DNA from: Bactrocera neohumeralis
Taxonomy: Eukaryota; Arthropoda; Insecta; Diptera; Tephritidae
NCBI RefSeq assembly: GCF_024586455.1
Contig: NC_065921.1
Location: forward strand, 28,889,135 to 28,953,134
Length of the DNA stretch: 64,000 bases
Reading direction: 5' to 3'
In this document: in pieces, positions 46,270 to 56,455 of the stretch
Layout of the letters: the number at the start of each line of letters is the position of its first letter
How positions within the stretch are numbered: position 1 is the first letter of the stretch
Position numbers and translations under genes: made by a program
Notes under the pieces: model-generated
Told to the model about the DNA's origin: nothing
Database searches by the model: none
What the model saw: the letters and a program-made list of their open reading frames with translations, nothing else

Positions 46270-46980
46270 TATTAAGCACACCGTAGCCGCGTTTATAGCC
46301 GAGTCTACAATAGCGCGCCAGTCGTTCTTTCTTTTTGCTGTTTGGCACCAATTGGAGATTCCAAGTGTAGACAGGTCGTTCTCCACCTGGTCTTTTCAAC
46401 GGACTGGAGTTCTTCCTCTGCTTCCCTCGGCGGCTACTGCGTCGAATACTCTCACAGCTGGAGTGTTTCCATCCATTCTTCTAATTCGCTGAACAATGTC
46501 AATGTCCTCGTATATCTCGTACAACTCTTCGTTCCATCGAATGCGATATTCGTCGTTGTCAATACGCCATAAATCTTCCGCAAAACTTTTCTCTCGAACA
46601 TTCCTAAGGCCCACGCATCAGATGATGTCAGTGTCCATGCCTCCGCACCATATGGCAGGGTGGGAATAATGAGTGAGTTGTAGAATTTGGTCTTTGTTCA
46701 GGACTTTACTTCTCAATTGTCTACTCAGTCGGAAGTAGCACCTGTTGGCAAGAGTTGGATTTCGAGGCTGACATTGTTGTTGGTGTTAATGCTGGTTCCA
46801 AGATAGACGAAATTAACTACGACTTCAAAGTTATGACTGTCAACACTGACGTGGGAGCCAAGTCGGGAGTGCCATGACTGTTTGATTGATTACAGGAGAT
46901 ATTTTGTCTTGGCCTCGTTCACTATCAGACCCATTTGCTTCGCTTGTTTGTCCAACCTGGAGAAAGCAGAACTAACGTAC
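46270..46980 (-). mobile_element. RTE-like LINE, 3' half fragment
   Basis: Minus-strand pieces: VNEAKTKYLL-like region near 46910, GSHVSVDSHNF near 46860, then IIPTLPYGAEAWTLTSSDA near 46670-46620, FRERKVLRKIYG-like near 46600, NDEYRIRWNEELYEIYEDID (46562-46503), and the 3' block at 46300-46400. Frame-broken. The best match to the copy at 20.5 kb. Confidence 0.75.
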
Positions 46981-46984
46981 GCGT

Positions 46985-47095
46985 ACATCCGCCAACCAAA
47001 CTGACCAATCAAAATCAAGTTCTTACATCGAAACTTTTATATTTGTGAAGGGTATTATAGTTTAGGTGCAACCAAAATTAAAGTTTTTTCTTGTT
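46985..47095 (+). repeat. Dispersed repeat tail (CTATAGCATATAG family)
   Basis: CCAACCAAACTGACCAATCA then AAATCAAGTTCTT, and the end block GAAGGGTATTATAGTTTAGG TGCAACC. Truncated on the left by the RTE fragment. Confidence 0.6.
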
Positions 47096-47309
47096 TCGAA
47101 TCATTTTATAATGCCCAAAGTCTAATTCTTGGGGACTCATGACTTGTAAATTCATCGAAATTTCGCCAAACTTTTATTTCTGACCTCATTTTACCTCGAC
47201 GAATTTGCGTTGGTTATTTTGTCATTGTGCCAAGAGAGCGTTGCTTCAAGAAATGTTTGCTTTTTCTAGCGGATGTCACACCTAACAGTTTAAATGTGTC
47301 TTCTTAATT

Positions 47310-47765
47310 ATTTAAATGCATGTGAACAGTGTTCAAGAGTAGTTTTTGATAATTGTGGATTCACTATAAAAAATGTAATCTCGTAACTACTCGTAGAAAG
47401 GTACAACATCGACATCGAGACTTAGAGAAAAATACAATGACCATAGGGATCTACTATGTGCTGATTCGACGACATTTGGCAAAGAAAAACGTTTTCTTCC
47501 ACCAAGACAACGTAGCCGTTCACACCTCCGTCACCGCTTCGGCCAAATTGGTCCAATTAGTTTATGGATCACGGTATTATCCTGATTTGTACCAGTACGA
47601 CTTCATTTTATTTCCAAATTTAAAAGATGCACTGGTCTGGCAGAACCACCGCCACGAAGACCTAATTTGTGGACCCAATGAAAACGTACTTTTGTAAAAA
47701 TGCTGAGCAAATGTATTGAAATGGTTCCAATTGATCGCTTTACTTTACTGTTAAAATATGGAGCT
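47310..47765 (+). mobile_element. mariner fragment, degenerate
   Basis: The plus strand reads KNVFFHQDNVAVHTSVTASA (47487-47546), the second catalytic Asp region, then AKLVQLVYGSRYYPDLYQYD (third Asp, altered from SPDLAPSDY) and FILFPNLKDALVWQN. Fully open for 114 codons from 47353, but the catalytic context is decayed and the N-terminal half is absent. Confidence 0.7.
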
Positions 47766-47769
47766 TTTT

Positions 47770-48085
47770 CAAAATGTGTAGCTTTGTAGACCGTCTTTAA
47801 CTGAAACTGGCTGCGAAGAGTTAATTTATTCTATACTACGATCGAACTGGTATGATTAGGTTGCGAGAGCTTTTATTAAACTCGAAACTAGAGTACCATA
47901 TAACAAAAAGTGGGCTTTTCAAAAACAATATAAAGTTAAGCCCACAGAATAAATTGAAAATTCCAAACCAAATTTCAAGAGTTATTCTAAATCCGAGTAC
48001 TAGGACTCCTCTTCTTCTTTGTTTCCTAATAATACAAGAAGGCAATAAGATAGTGGACCAAAGTAGTTAAGTTGCTTCATGCCAC
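47770..48085. other. Intergenic DNA without recognised features
   Basis: No open frame with recognisable domains, no repeat signature. Confidence 0.25.
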
Positions 48086-48089
48086 GTAT

Positions 48090-48965
48090 AATAAAGGCTG
48101 GTCCCTTTCGAGGTTCCTTGCTTTTTTAAAGAAAAAAGCACGTAAACTTCAATTTAATTGATGATTTTTTATCATTTGAAAGATCTTTCTTTGGCATATA
48201 TTTTCTGAAGATTATCTTTTTTAAATGTTGATCGCGGCTACGTCTCAGATGGTCCATCTGTTAAGTTCATTTTTCGATTACTCGTTCGAGTACTTTGACT
48301 GATAACTGGCGAATGACACGCATGACGTTTTGCTGCAAGCCCTGAATCGATCCGGAATTGTCCGCATGCACTTTAGATTTTACACATCCCTTCAGGAAAA
48401 AGCCTAGCGGTGTTATATCACACGATCTTGGCGGTCAATTGACCGGTCCAAAACGTGAAATTATCTACTCACCGAAGTGTTCTCTCAATAAATCCATTGA
48501 TTGGTAACGATTACGTTCGCACCGGTATCATTTTTGAGGAAATATGGGCGGATGATTCCACAGACCCACAAACCACACCAGCTTGCGGCTCTTGAACCTC
48601 TTCCGGTTGCTCTTCGTCCCAAATACGATGTGTCAAAAATGGGTCTCATTTCTGAACAAAATTTGGTTCGAAAAAGTCGGATCTACTTGGAACTTTTCAA
48701 GAGCCCATATAGCGAAGCGATGTCGCTTGGGAAGGTCGACCGGTTTCAGTTTCTGCACAAGCTGTAATTTGTAAGCTTTCAATTTAAGATTCGACGTAAA
48801 ATGTGCCAAGTCGTTCCATACGGCAGTCCGAGATGCTGCTAACGGTGCCGAATCGACTCTCTACGATCTTCGTGTACACTCTCTGCTACGACTGCTATAT
48901 TTACTTCACTGCGTGCTGGACGTGGTCTGTTGAAAACAGTACGCCTAAAGGGTCACCCCTTATAA
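48090..48965 (-). mobile_element. DD41D mariner fragment, degenerate
   Basis: The right-hand sequence of the 0.7-kb copy (GGCTACGTCTCAGATGGTCC at 48236-48255) recurs, and the minus strand decays through the C-terminal region to about 48960. The N-terminal third is missing. In-frame stops are frequent. Confidence 0.65.
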
Positions 48966-48999
48966 AGCAAACCCTTGCCTACATTCCCGTTTGTCCAGA

Positions 49000-49800
49000 C
49001 AACTATGAAGAAAATACCGGATACTCCAGAACCAAAATACTTATTTATTCTTTTCTTTGATACTAATGCTAAATCCCACTCATACTACCACAATTCCACT
49101 ATCAGAGCTGCAAATGGGCGTAGAAACTAGTTGACGAGTTAACTGAACGCTCTCATTGCGTCTCTTCGTCTATTAAATCCGGATGGGCCGAAAATATAAC
49201 AAGCTTGCGCTGACGGGTCAGGTAATCGATCGATCATAGACATCTTCTCATATAAGTAGAAGCGTACCAAAAATATACTAATCACAATGGTAGGCACTTC
49301 ACTTCATCGGCTATTTCTGAACCTGCTATGCTCGAAACGTCCCTGTTAATTACGTTGTGAGCCTCGCCATATGGGCATGAACTAATATTTTCCACTCAGT
49401 CAAATTTCATATCGCAGTAGATTGTGCATGCAGTTCAATATAAACAGAAATTTACATAGATACGCTTATAAAAACGTAGTGTATAGACATGTATTTACGC
49501 ATTGCGGTATGTAAATTGGTCATGCGACGACCACATCCTACCCAACCGCGAGCTGTTCAATGTTTGGTCAACAATTAGACCGCCCACTGAAAGTAATTTA
49601 GAATTATAATATTCAAAAACAAAAGAAAATGTAAGGAAAGCTCATAGTCGAACGGAACTGAACATTGAAAATACTCGTAAGTATTCGGCATAGCAACAGA
49701 TTCCGCGCTCAGATCTTCCAGAGTTACACATATGATCTAGCAAAACGAGCTGTTAGCTACATATTTAGAGTACGTTGAATAACTTCGAAGGCACTGCCCA
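49000..49800. other. Intergenic DNA without recognised features
   Basis: No domain or repeat recognised; A+T-rich with short open frames only. Confidence 0.25.
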
Positions 49801-49802
49801 TC

Positions 49803-49965
49803 ATATGTGACCTGGTCTACGGAAAGGGGGCTTAGGTGTCAAAAAATCAATTTTCACTTTTTAGTTCGGTAGTTTATTCGGATGGAAGATGAGATGCTTT
49901 TTCACGTCTAGTTTTCGCACTAGTTTTCGCACGTTAGCTCCCTTTTCGTAGACCAGGTCACATAT
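49803..49965. mobile_element. 163-bp palindromic MITE
   Basis: ATATGTGACCTGGTCTACG (49803-49821) and its exact inverse CGTAGACCAGGTCACATAT (49947-49965) form the outer arms. The pairing continues imperfectly inward for roughly 15 further bases (GAAAGGGGGCT on the left, AGCTCCCTTTT on the right). The loop contains ACTAGTTTTCGC twice. TA dinucleotides at both ends are compatible with a Tc1/mariner-mobilised MITE; no second copy is visible in the window. Confidence 0.75.
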
Positions 49966-50099
49966 ATGTATTTATAAATTCCGAAGACCATAATAGGAAG
50001 ATGGTTATAAGAATTCAGTATGATCGATTCGACTCAAGTAACATGCGATTTCTTATCCCTTTTAGAAAGATAGTAAAAAAGAAAGAATCATAGACCGGA

Positions 50100-50215
50100 A
50101 AAGGTAGTAATCATTTGGTGCCGGTTCCAGTTTATAAGGTGGGTGTATAAGAACTTCCCAACCAAGCTCCTGGAGCTTCTGGCGAGTTACGATAGATGTG
50201 TGTGGCCTAGCTTAG
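50100..50215 (-). mobile_element. mariner fragment
   Basis: Minus-strand relict of the family at 16.9 kb, with the TRQKLQELGWE-like segment near 50190-50155 and an altered Asp region. Ends abruptly at a junction with a LINE fragment of opposite orientation. Confidence 0.5.
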
Positions 50216-51070
50216 AGCTTTGAATAGGTTTGAAAATGAATGAAACCCTAAGCATCTCAAATTTGTCTGCAATAGATCGAACGTGGGGGAATGGGGTTGA
50301 GGAAGTCGGCTGTCGGTTGATTGCCTACGCGGACGATGTTGCTCTCATAGTTGAGAGAGAATTCATGATTACCGCGGAGGTACGAGCTAACCTTGGTATT
50401 GTATGCAACTAGACTGCTGAAAATGGTACAAAATACCGGAGGCGCATGTACCATTAATGGGAGGAACGCGGCTTCGCCCTGTTTACAGCGTTAAGTACAG
50501 AGCATCCTAGACAGCAGACTCTCATGCAAACCCAACGTCGAGAAAAGATGAAAGAAGACATCGGTTGCCATGTACTAGTGTAGGGGAACCTTTGGCAAAA
50601 GACGGGGCTCTCACCAAAGGTAATTCTTTGGATCTATGAAGATATACTTAGTTAAGCCAATAATGTTCTATGGAATTATTGTTTATTGGAAGACGCTAGA
50701 AAAGACCGCTCTCACACCAACTGTGACGCTGAATATCTTGCTGCATACGCTCATAGGACCAGTGGATATATATGCGAAAGCTGCCTTGAGAGGATGTGGG
50801 TACGTACTATAGATGACTGCGAGCTTGAGTACACTGAAATCCTCGTGCACTTTGATTTCATTCCTAAATACTTGGATTATCAGGTCACCAAGCCTAGTTT
50901 TGGCTGTCGCTTCTCTGCTCACATATGTAGCTTCGAGGAAACCATGACAGATAAGAACTCGCTGGAGGAGAGGTGCGGTGAGCTTTTTTTGGGATGGATT
51001 AAAACTTTCATAGAAGGTTAGTGGAGGAGTACACTGTCGGGAACTTTTCATTCAGCACCAGTTTTCAGCG
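50216..51070 (+). mobile_element. LINE fragment with reverse-transcriptase YADD box
   Basis: The plus strand reads NGVEEVGCRLIAYADDVALI (50291-50350), where YADD is the catalytic Asp pair, and then, after stops, WKTLEKTALTPTVTLNILLH near 50690-50750 and the DIYAKAALRG region. LEERCGELFLGWIKTF follows near 50963-51010. Much intervening sequence is decayed. Same family as 43.7 kb. Confidence 0.75.
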
Positions 51071-51074
51071 TCAT

Positions 51075-51690
51075 CCAAGTGGAGGTGGATACCATAAAGA
51101 TAGCAGTAAATCTACTGCTCTGATGTGCAGTCTCCTTCAGAATGGTTACTATCCAGTTCGGTAGTGAGGCAGCGATATTAGCTTTGAGTTTCCTCAAAAC
51201 TAATGAAAGAATGTCTAGACTCCTTATCATTAGCATCGGTTATGTTTTGATTGGAATTCACTACTGTACTCTTGGGGCTCAGTAAGTCTGGGTCAACTAC
51301 CAGCAGCTGTGTAGTCCTTCTAGCCTAGAGTAAATCCAAGAGGTGTTTGGAACTCTTGGTGGCAAGGGCCACATTTCAATATTTATAGGAGGTCTAACTA
51401 GACACTGTTCGATCGGGATTCATACAGTAAGATGGAATATCTTACCAAATGCCGGCTGCATTAGCTGCCTGTAAGAATCTCAACACTTCCGCCTCGAATA
51501 CCCCGCTTTTGTCTGATGCAAGTAAAACCACCTTGTATCTCATTCTCCTAGACATCCGGGTGAAATAGCGGAAACCGAAATGAAAAGCAAATTTGTAACA
51601 GGTTCGGATCGTTTTTGCTACCAGTCGATAATTGGATACTACTAGAGTTTTCGTCTGACTACCCAAAGGACTATGTGATCCTCCATCATG
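51075..51690. other. Probable decayed LINE sequence
   Basis: Follows the LINE fragment directly; no block strong enough to assign. Short minus- and plus-strand open frames are not recognised. Confidence 0.25.
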
Positions 51691-51699
51691 CTGAGGGAT

Positions 51700-52560
51700 C
51701 AGTCATCTAACCTAACCCAACCTAAGAACTGCCAATCGCCAGTACTCCTCGATATTATTTTGGAAAAATACTTTTTTAGCTGATTTCGCATATTTTGTTG
51801 TACAAAACTAAAATACCCTATGCGACACACGCTGCTCTCGGGTATAATAAAACTGTCGCGACGAACACAAACGAGTGTGCAATAAATTGTGTAATTATTT
51901 TCGCTCCGCATAACGTGCAGGATCGTTGACTAACTAGTGGACTAGGCGCGCTTATACGAAGTACTTGAACCTGCTGAGGGCGAACTGCTGCTCTGCGGCC
52001 AATCGGCCAATCGAAGGCTAAAGTGGGCGGGACCTTTGCGGTTAAAAGGGTAAGCAAGCCAAACTCGTCAATGAATTATAAATTGGTAACATGTGTATGC
52101 GCAATTAGCGGACAAGTAGCACAAATAATAACAACAACAAAAACAATAAAATATCGACAGAAAAAGTTGTTTGTTGTTGTAACGCTGGCGATTGTTTACA
52201 TAATTAAATTGCCAACTAATTACATATTTGTCAATCGCTCGTTATGAATGTAATGAATATGATTGTTGTTGTTGTTGTTGGTGGTATTGTTGTGCGACAA
52301 AAGGATGAAATAATAATAATTGCACTTGCCAAGCGGCACAACGAGTTATCCTGGATGGATACATGCAGACATATTTACATTTCTATATATGCATGTATGT
52401 ATATATGTGTGTGTGTGTTTGGAGCAGCAGTTTGTTCAAGCAATCGTATATAAGTACATATATACATATATATGTATGTATATATTTGTATTTATAATTT
52501 AAATGTACAGCTAATGGAAAATACTCGGGAACAATGCATTGGCAACCATGCACATATGTA
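51700..52560. other. Intergenic DNA without recognised transposons
   Basis: Contains AACAACAACAAAAACAA near 52130, (TTG)n at 52262-52280 and TG/TATG microsatellites (52390-52420, 52457-52490). No genes recognised. Confidence 0.35.
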
Positions 52561-52566
52561 CTTGTA

Positions 52567-53397
52567 AAGGGTGATCCAAGTGTACAACGTTGACAAATCG
52601 TTCAACTTTATTACGAAGATTCACGTTCTGAGCTAAAAGTGTACATGAAGACCGTGGAAAGTCGATTCGGCGACGTTTGCAGCAACTCAGACCGACCTAC
52701 ATTCTACTTCCAGTGGTCCAGCGGATTAAAGTCCCGCACTCCGGCTTTCGATGCTTCCTCCTACTAAAAAAAAAAAAAAAAAAAAAAAAAAGACCGACCT
52801 ACATACATACATACATACATATATATAACAACTTGGCGTATTTTACCTCGAGATCTTAAATTGAAGCCTAATGGGTATATAAACAAGCAAAATTTTTGCA
52901 TTTGGCACAAAGAACAACCTGAAGATATTCAAGAGCTGCCAATTCAACCAAAAAAACTACGGTTAAGTGCGGCTTGTGCGCCGGTGGATACCGATTACTT
53001 GATGCCAAAAATTGAAGCTCGTGATCTCGGCGACATTTGGTTTCAACAAGACGGCGCCACTTCCCAAACATCGCATCAATCAATGGATTTATTGAGAGAA
53101 CACTTCGGTGATCAGATAAAGTCGAAAGTCTATGCGGACAATCCCGTTTCGATTCAGACCTTGGAGCAAAACATCACGCGTGTCATTCGGCCAGTTCAAA
53201 TGCCCGAACGAATCATTGAAAATTGGACTCAACAGATGGACCAACTGTGACTTAGCTGCGACTTAGCTGTGACTAGCATTTGGAAAATTATATTAAAAAA
53301 AATAATTAACAAAGGGTTTTCTATCGAATGATAATAAACATGCCCCAATAAATTTGAAAAAGTAAAAAAGCAGGGAACCTTGAAATGGATCACCCTT
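52567..53397 (+). mobile_element. DD41D mariner copy with perfect ends, internally deleted
   Basis: Ends AAGGGTGATCCA and TGGATCACCCTT are exact inverses, each bordered by TA (52565-52566 and 53398-53399). The plus-strand frame 52861-53250 reads NGYINKQNFCIWHKEQPED, then GDIWFQQDGATSQTSHQSMD (second catalytic Asp) and LLREHFGDQIKSK. It jumps straight to VYADNPVSIQTLEQNITRV and MPERIIENWTQQMDQL. The segment that should carry the third catalytic Asp is deleted. A 25-A-tailed retroposed insert and a (CATA)n run lie in its 5' half. Confidence 0.85.
52689..52804 (+). mobile_element. Short poly(A)-tailed retroposed insert with 14-bp target-site duplication
   Basis: AGACCGACCTACAT is duplicated at 52689-52702 and 52791-52804. 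Between them lie 63 bp of unique sequence (52703-52765, containing CCAGTGGTCCAGCGGATTAA and a small AAAG...CTTT hairpin) followed by 25 A. This is the hallmark of target-primed retroposition of a small polyadenylated or A-ended RNA. The 5' part has a tRNA-D-arm-like look (GTGGTCCAGCGGATTAA), but the source RNA is not identified. Younger than the mariner that contains it. Confidence 0.8.
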
Positions 53398-53429
53398 TAT
53401 GTGTGTATCTTTTCCCTGTACGGCGAAAG

Positions 53430-53620
53430 CATACAGTTGAAGCAAAAACTGAGTTTCAAGTGGACGCCCAAATAAAAGTTGTTACCGACGAAAACATCAA
53501 AAAAGTCCACAAAATAATTTTGGATAACCGTAAAGTGTTTCAAGTCAGTGAAAACTATGACAAAACCAACGGTCGTATTCTCGAAATCTGGCGACTACTT
53601 TCTGTTATCGAATTTGCGTA
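53430..53620 (+). mobile_element. mariner N-terminal relict
   Basis: The plus strand reads VVTDENIKKVHKIILDNRKV (53481-53540), resembling the linker between the two helix-turn-helix motifs of mariner transposases. Nothing else of the element remains. Tentative. Confidence 0.4.
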
Positions 53621-53981
53621 ACGCAACCCAATTCTGATTTTCAATGGTGTCACATTTTTCGAACATCACACCAATAATATCTAAATTCACACCTATTTCT
53701 ATATTTCCATTTCTATATTCTGGTACAATCGTCTATCGGATTCTACAACACCCTTATATACCATTATTCCAATACGACTCATTTTTGCTCCAATTTTCAG
53801 GTTGTGTCCTGCTGCTATTCTAAAAGTGGAAGGTTATAATTATTTTAAGCGGCTTTCGAACAGCTTATGAGTTCAAGAATTTCAGCTCAATCCCTATTTA
53901 AATAAACACTTTTTCTAAACCACAATTTTAATATAAATAATTAAAAATAAATTTACCTTTAAATTTAGTAAATAGTTTTGT

Positions 53982-53987
53982 TTTATT
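53982..53987 (-). terminator. PINX1: Poly(A) signal of the PINX1-like gene
   Basis: AATAAA on the minus strand only about 10 nt after the TAA/TGA-type stop at 53999-53997, implying a very short 3' UTR. No other clear AATAAA lies in the next 150 nt of transcript direction. Confidence 0.5.
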
Positions 53988-53996
53988 GTGATTATT

Positions 53997-55926
53997 TCAT
54001 ATTGGCTGGAAAACACTTTTTCTCTTAAGCGACTTAATATTAAATAGAGGCAACGGTTTCTTTTCTCTATTCTTTGTATGCTGTATGGTTTTATAGGCGT
54101 TTAAAACATTTTGTCTGTATTTGCCGAAGATAGCTTTGGGGTTGATTTGAACGTATTTGTCTTCGCTACAATTCCATAATCTCGTGATACGCTCTTCATC
54201 ATGGGGTTCATTCACCACGTTCAATTGTAGATCTGCCGTATGCGTATAGCCTGGTATATGTGTTATTGTTGATCCTTTGAACTGCTCTAAATCAACATTG
54301 CGGAATTTTTCTGCTACAAATGAGGAAATATTGTAGATATTGTAAGAATTACATTTGGCAATCAATTCATCAAGTGTCAACGTTTGGTTATCTTCACTTA
54401 CATCTTTTTTGGATTTCTTCGATTTTTTGGTTGTTTGCTCAGCGGTTTCACTTGCTTGCAACACTTCAACCGTTTTTTTCTGCTTCTTTGACCTTTTACT
54501 GTCTGGCGAAATTTCAGTTGTACTGGCCTCCTCAATATTTTCCTCCGAGTTTTCATGCTTTTTTGACTTTTTATTTTTCTTTACTTTGATATGACCGTCT
54601 GTTCCTAGTTCAGTCGCGTTTTCCGACTTCGAAGTGTGCTCAGGTATCTCAGATGATGTTGGAGCTTCATAGCCTACAATTATCACATCGTCGTCTTCTC
54701 TTCTTGATTGCTCACTTTTACTTTTCTTTGATTTCTTTTTCTTTTTAGGCATCTCCGTTGCCAAAAAAATTACTTCCTTATTTTCATCTATAACATCGTT
54801 TTGGTTTGTGTGCTGCTCTATTTCATTTTCTTTGCACTTCTTCTTCTTTTTGTTTTTGGGAACTTGCACATCCTCTTTGTCTGCTTCGTCCGTCAAATCT
54901 ACAATTTTAATAGCGCTGTCAGTATTCTTCTTTTCATCATTTTTGAAAATCGCCAGGTTCTCAATTGTCTCCGTAGGGATCTCTTCAGTACTTCTCTTAT
55001 TCTTCTTATGTTTTTCTTTTTTCTCCTGAACTTCTAACACTGTATTGTCTTCAACTTCTTTAAGTGAAATTAGTTCTGTGGTTTGACCTCCAGCCTCAAC
55101 TGATTCTATTTCACGCTTCCTCTTTTTATATTTCTTTTTATTTTCTGTGTTGTAATCATTATTATTGTTCTGCTTTTCCTTATTTTTCAATGCTTCCATT
55201 TTTTGTTTAAAATAATCACTCACTGACAGTCCTGTGCTAATTGTTTGTACGCCACCAAAATTTGCCTTCACTTTAGGCATTACAGCTGTTAGCTGCGCAT
55301 AAACAGCATCAGCTTGTTCAGTTTCCACAGCTTTTTTGCCAAATATATTTGCAAGATCTTTTTCACTATATTGTGCTATATCTTTTCCTTTCGTGAACTT
55401 CTTGTAATGCACGCGTGCTTTACTTAGCTTTGACTTTTGTTCCAGCGATATGCCACTTATTTTATCCTTCAACTTTTCTACTTTCGGTTTTTTCGGTTCA
55501 GGTGCAAATCCAAATCCCACTCTTGGAGTGTCCTCGTCAGAAGTACTTTCCTTATCTTCAATAGCTTTCCCACTTTTCTCATCATCGCCATTTAATGTCT
55601 TCAGTAGTCCATTAAAATCTTGTTCATGTTGCGTCCAATGGTCATCACGATCTTCAAATCCCAAACCTTCGTTGGTATTTCGCATACGCACACGTACAAA
55701 ATCCTGGCTACCATCCTCATTAGCACCAAGACCCTTTCCCTTGGACCAGCCCATTTTCTCTAACATTTTTGTACCGAAACGCGTATCATCTAAATAATAT
55801 TGAATATTAGTTTCGAAATTGAAGAAAAATGTGTTTTTATTAAACAAAAATACCTTCGTATAACGCCTTGCCTCGCGGTGTTAAATTATAATGCTTTCGC
55901 TGTCGAGGTTCAGCTAACATAGCCAT
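53997..55926 (-). CDS. PINX1: PINX1-type G-patch protein (PIN2/TERF1-interacting telomerase inhibitor 1-like), 2 exons
   Basis: Exon 1 is 55926-55854 (24 codons + 1 nt, MAMLAEPRQRKHYNLTPRGK) and exon 2 is 55789-53997; the 64-bp GT-AG intron joins ALYE to DDTRFG. Product 621 aa. The G-patch domain is at about residues 25-72 (MLEKMGWSKGKGLGANEDGS, GLGFED). The second conserved block, LSKARVHYKKFTKGKD (about 146-161), and DYFKQKMEALKNK (about 216-228) are the other two signatures of the PINX1 family. Then come about 260 residues of Lys/Glu-rich repeats (KKKKK blocks, nucleolar-type) and a C-terminal ~128-residue segment (from TLTLDELIAK) that is not low-complexity. Human PINX1 is about 328 aa, so this is roughly twice as long. 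In other species PINX1 is nucleolar, stimulates the helicase Prp43/DHX15 and takes part in rRNA processing. Flies lack telomerase, so the ribosome role is the likelier one here. Confidence 0.93.
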
Positions 55927-56455
55927 ATTTTCTAATAATTATAAAACAACTTAATGCAATATCTTGTATATTTATTTTATATTTTACTATATATTTACAA
56001 TAACTTTAAAATGACTGAAAAATATTCGCAAACAAAACTATTCAGAGAATATTCCTGTCAACCACACGTGTGCAGGGTACGTTCAGTATTATTATTTTAT
56101 ATTCTCGTCAGTAACTGTCAATATTTTAATATTTGTCAAGCCAAATTAAAATTCATTAAAAGCAAACGCGATAAACTGTAATTCGTCTCAGCAGTTCACA
56201 GAAAGTTTCAAAAATAATTTTAAAATAAATTTTTAATCGTAATTGTGATGAAAATATGAATACGTGCTAACTTGGATAATACAGATTTCTGTGAACAGCC
56301 CCTTATACTTCAGACATCAATAGAACACAGTGAACATACCATAGTGGCTGATAACAGCTGATGCGCTGTACTTGTTTTTGTTAAGTTAATTTAATTAATT
56401 AGCCAATAATCTAAAACTAATGTTAGTGAGTTGATACAGTGAAAATAGGAAAATA
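55927..56455. promoter_or_regulatory. Bidirectional promoter between PINX1-like and FAM21 genes
   Basis: 529 bp separate the two start codons and must hold both 5' UTRs and promoters. A perfect palindromic E-box CACACGTGTG lies at 56063-56072, about 140 bp from the PINX1-like ATG; AACAGCTGAT lies at 56354-56363 nearer FAM21. CACGTG is bound by Myc/Max and Mitf-type factors, which in flies activate nucleolar and endolysosomal genes respectively. Function here is inference. Confidence 0.5.

Noticed and set aside
52703..52765. Possible functional tRNA gene
   Set aside because: Only a partial D-arm-like stretch; no acceptor stem, T-arm or B box can be formed, and it is flanked by a target-site duplication and poly(A).
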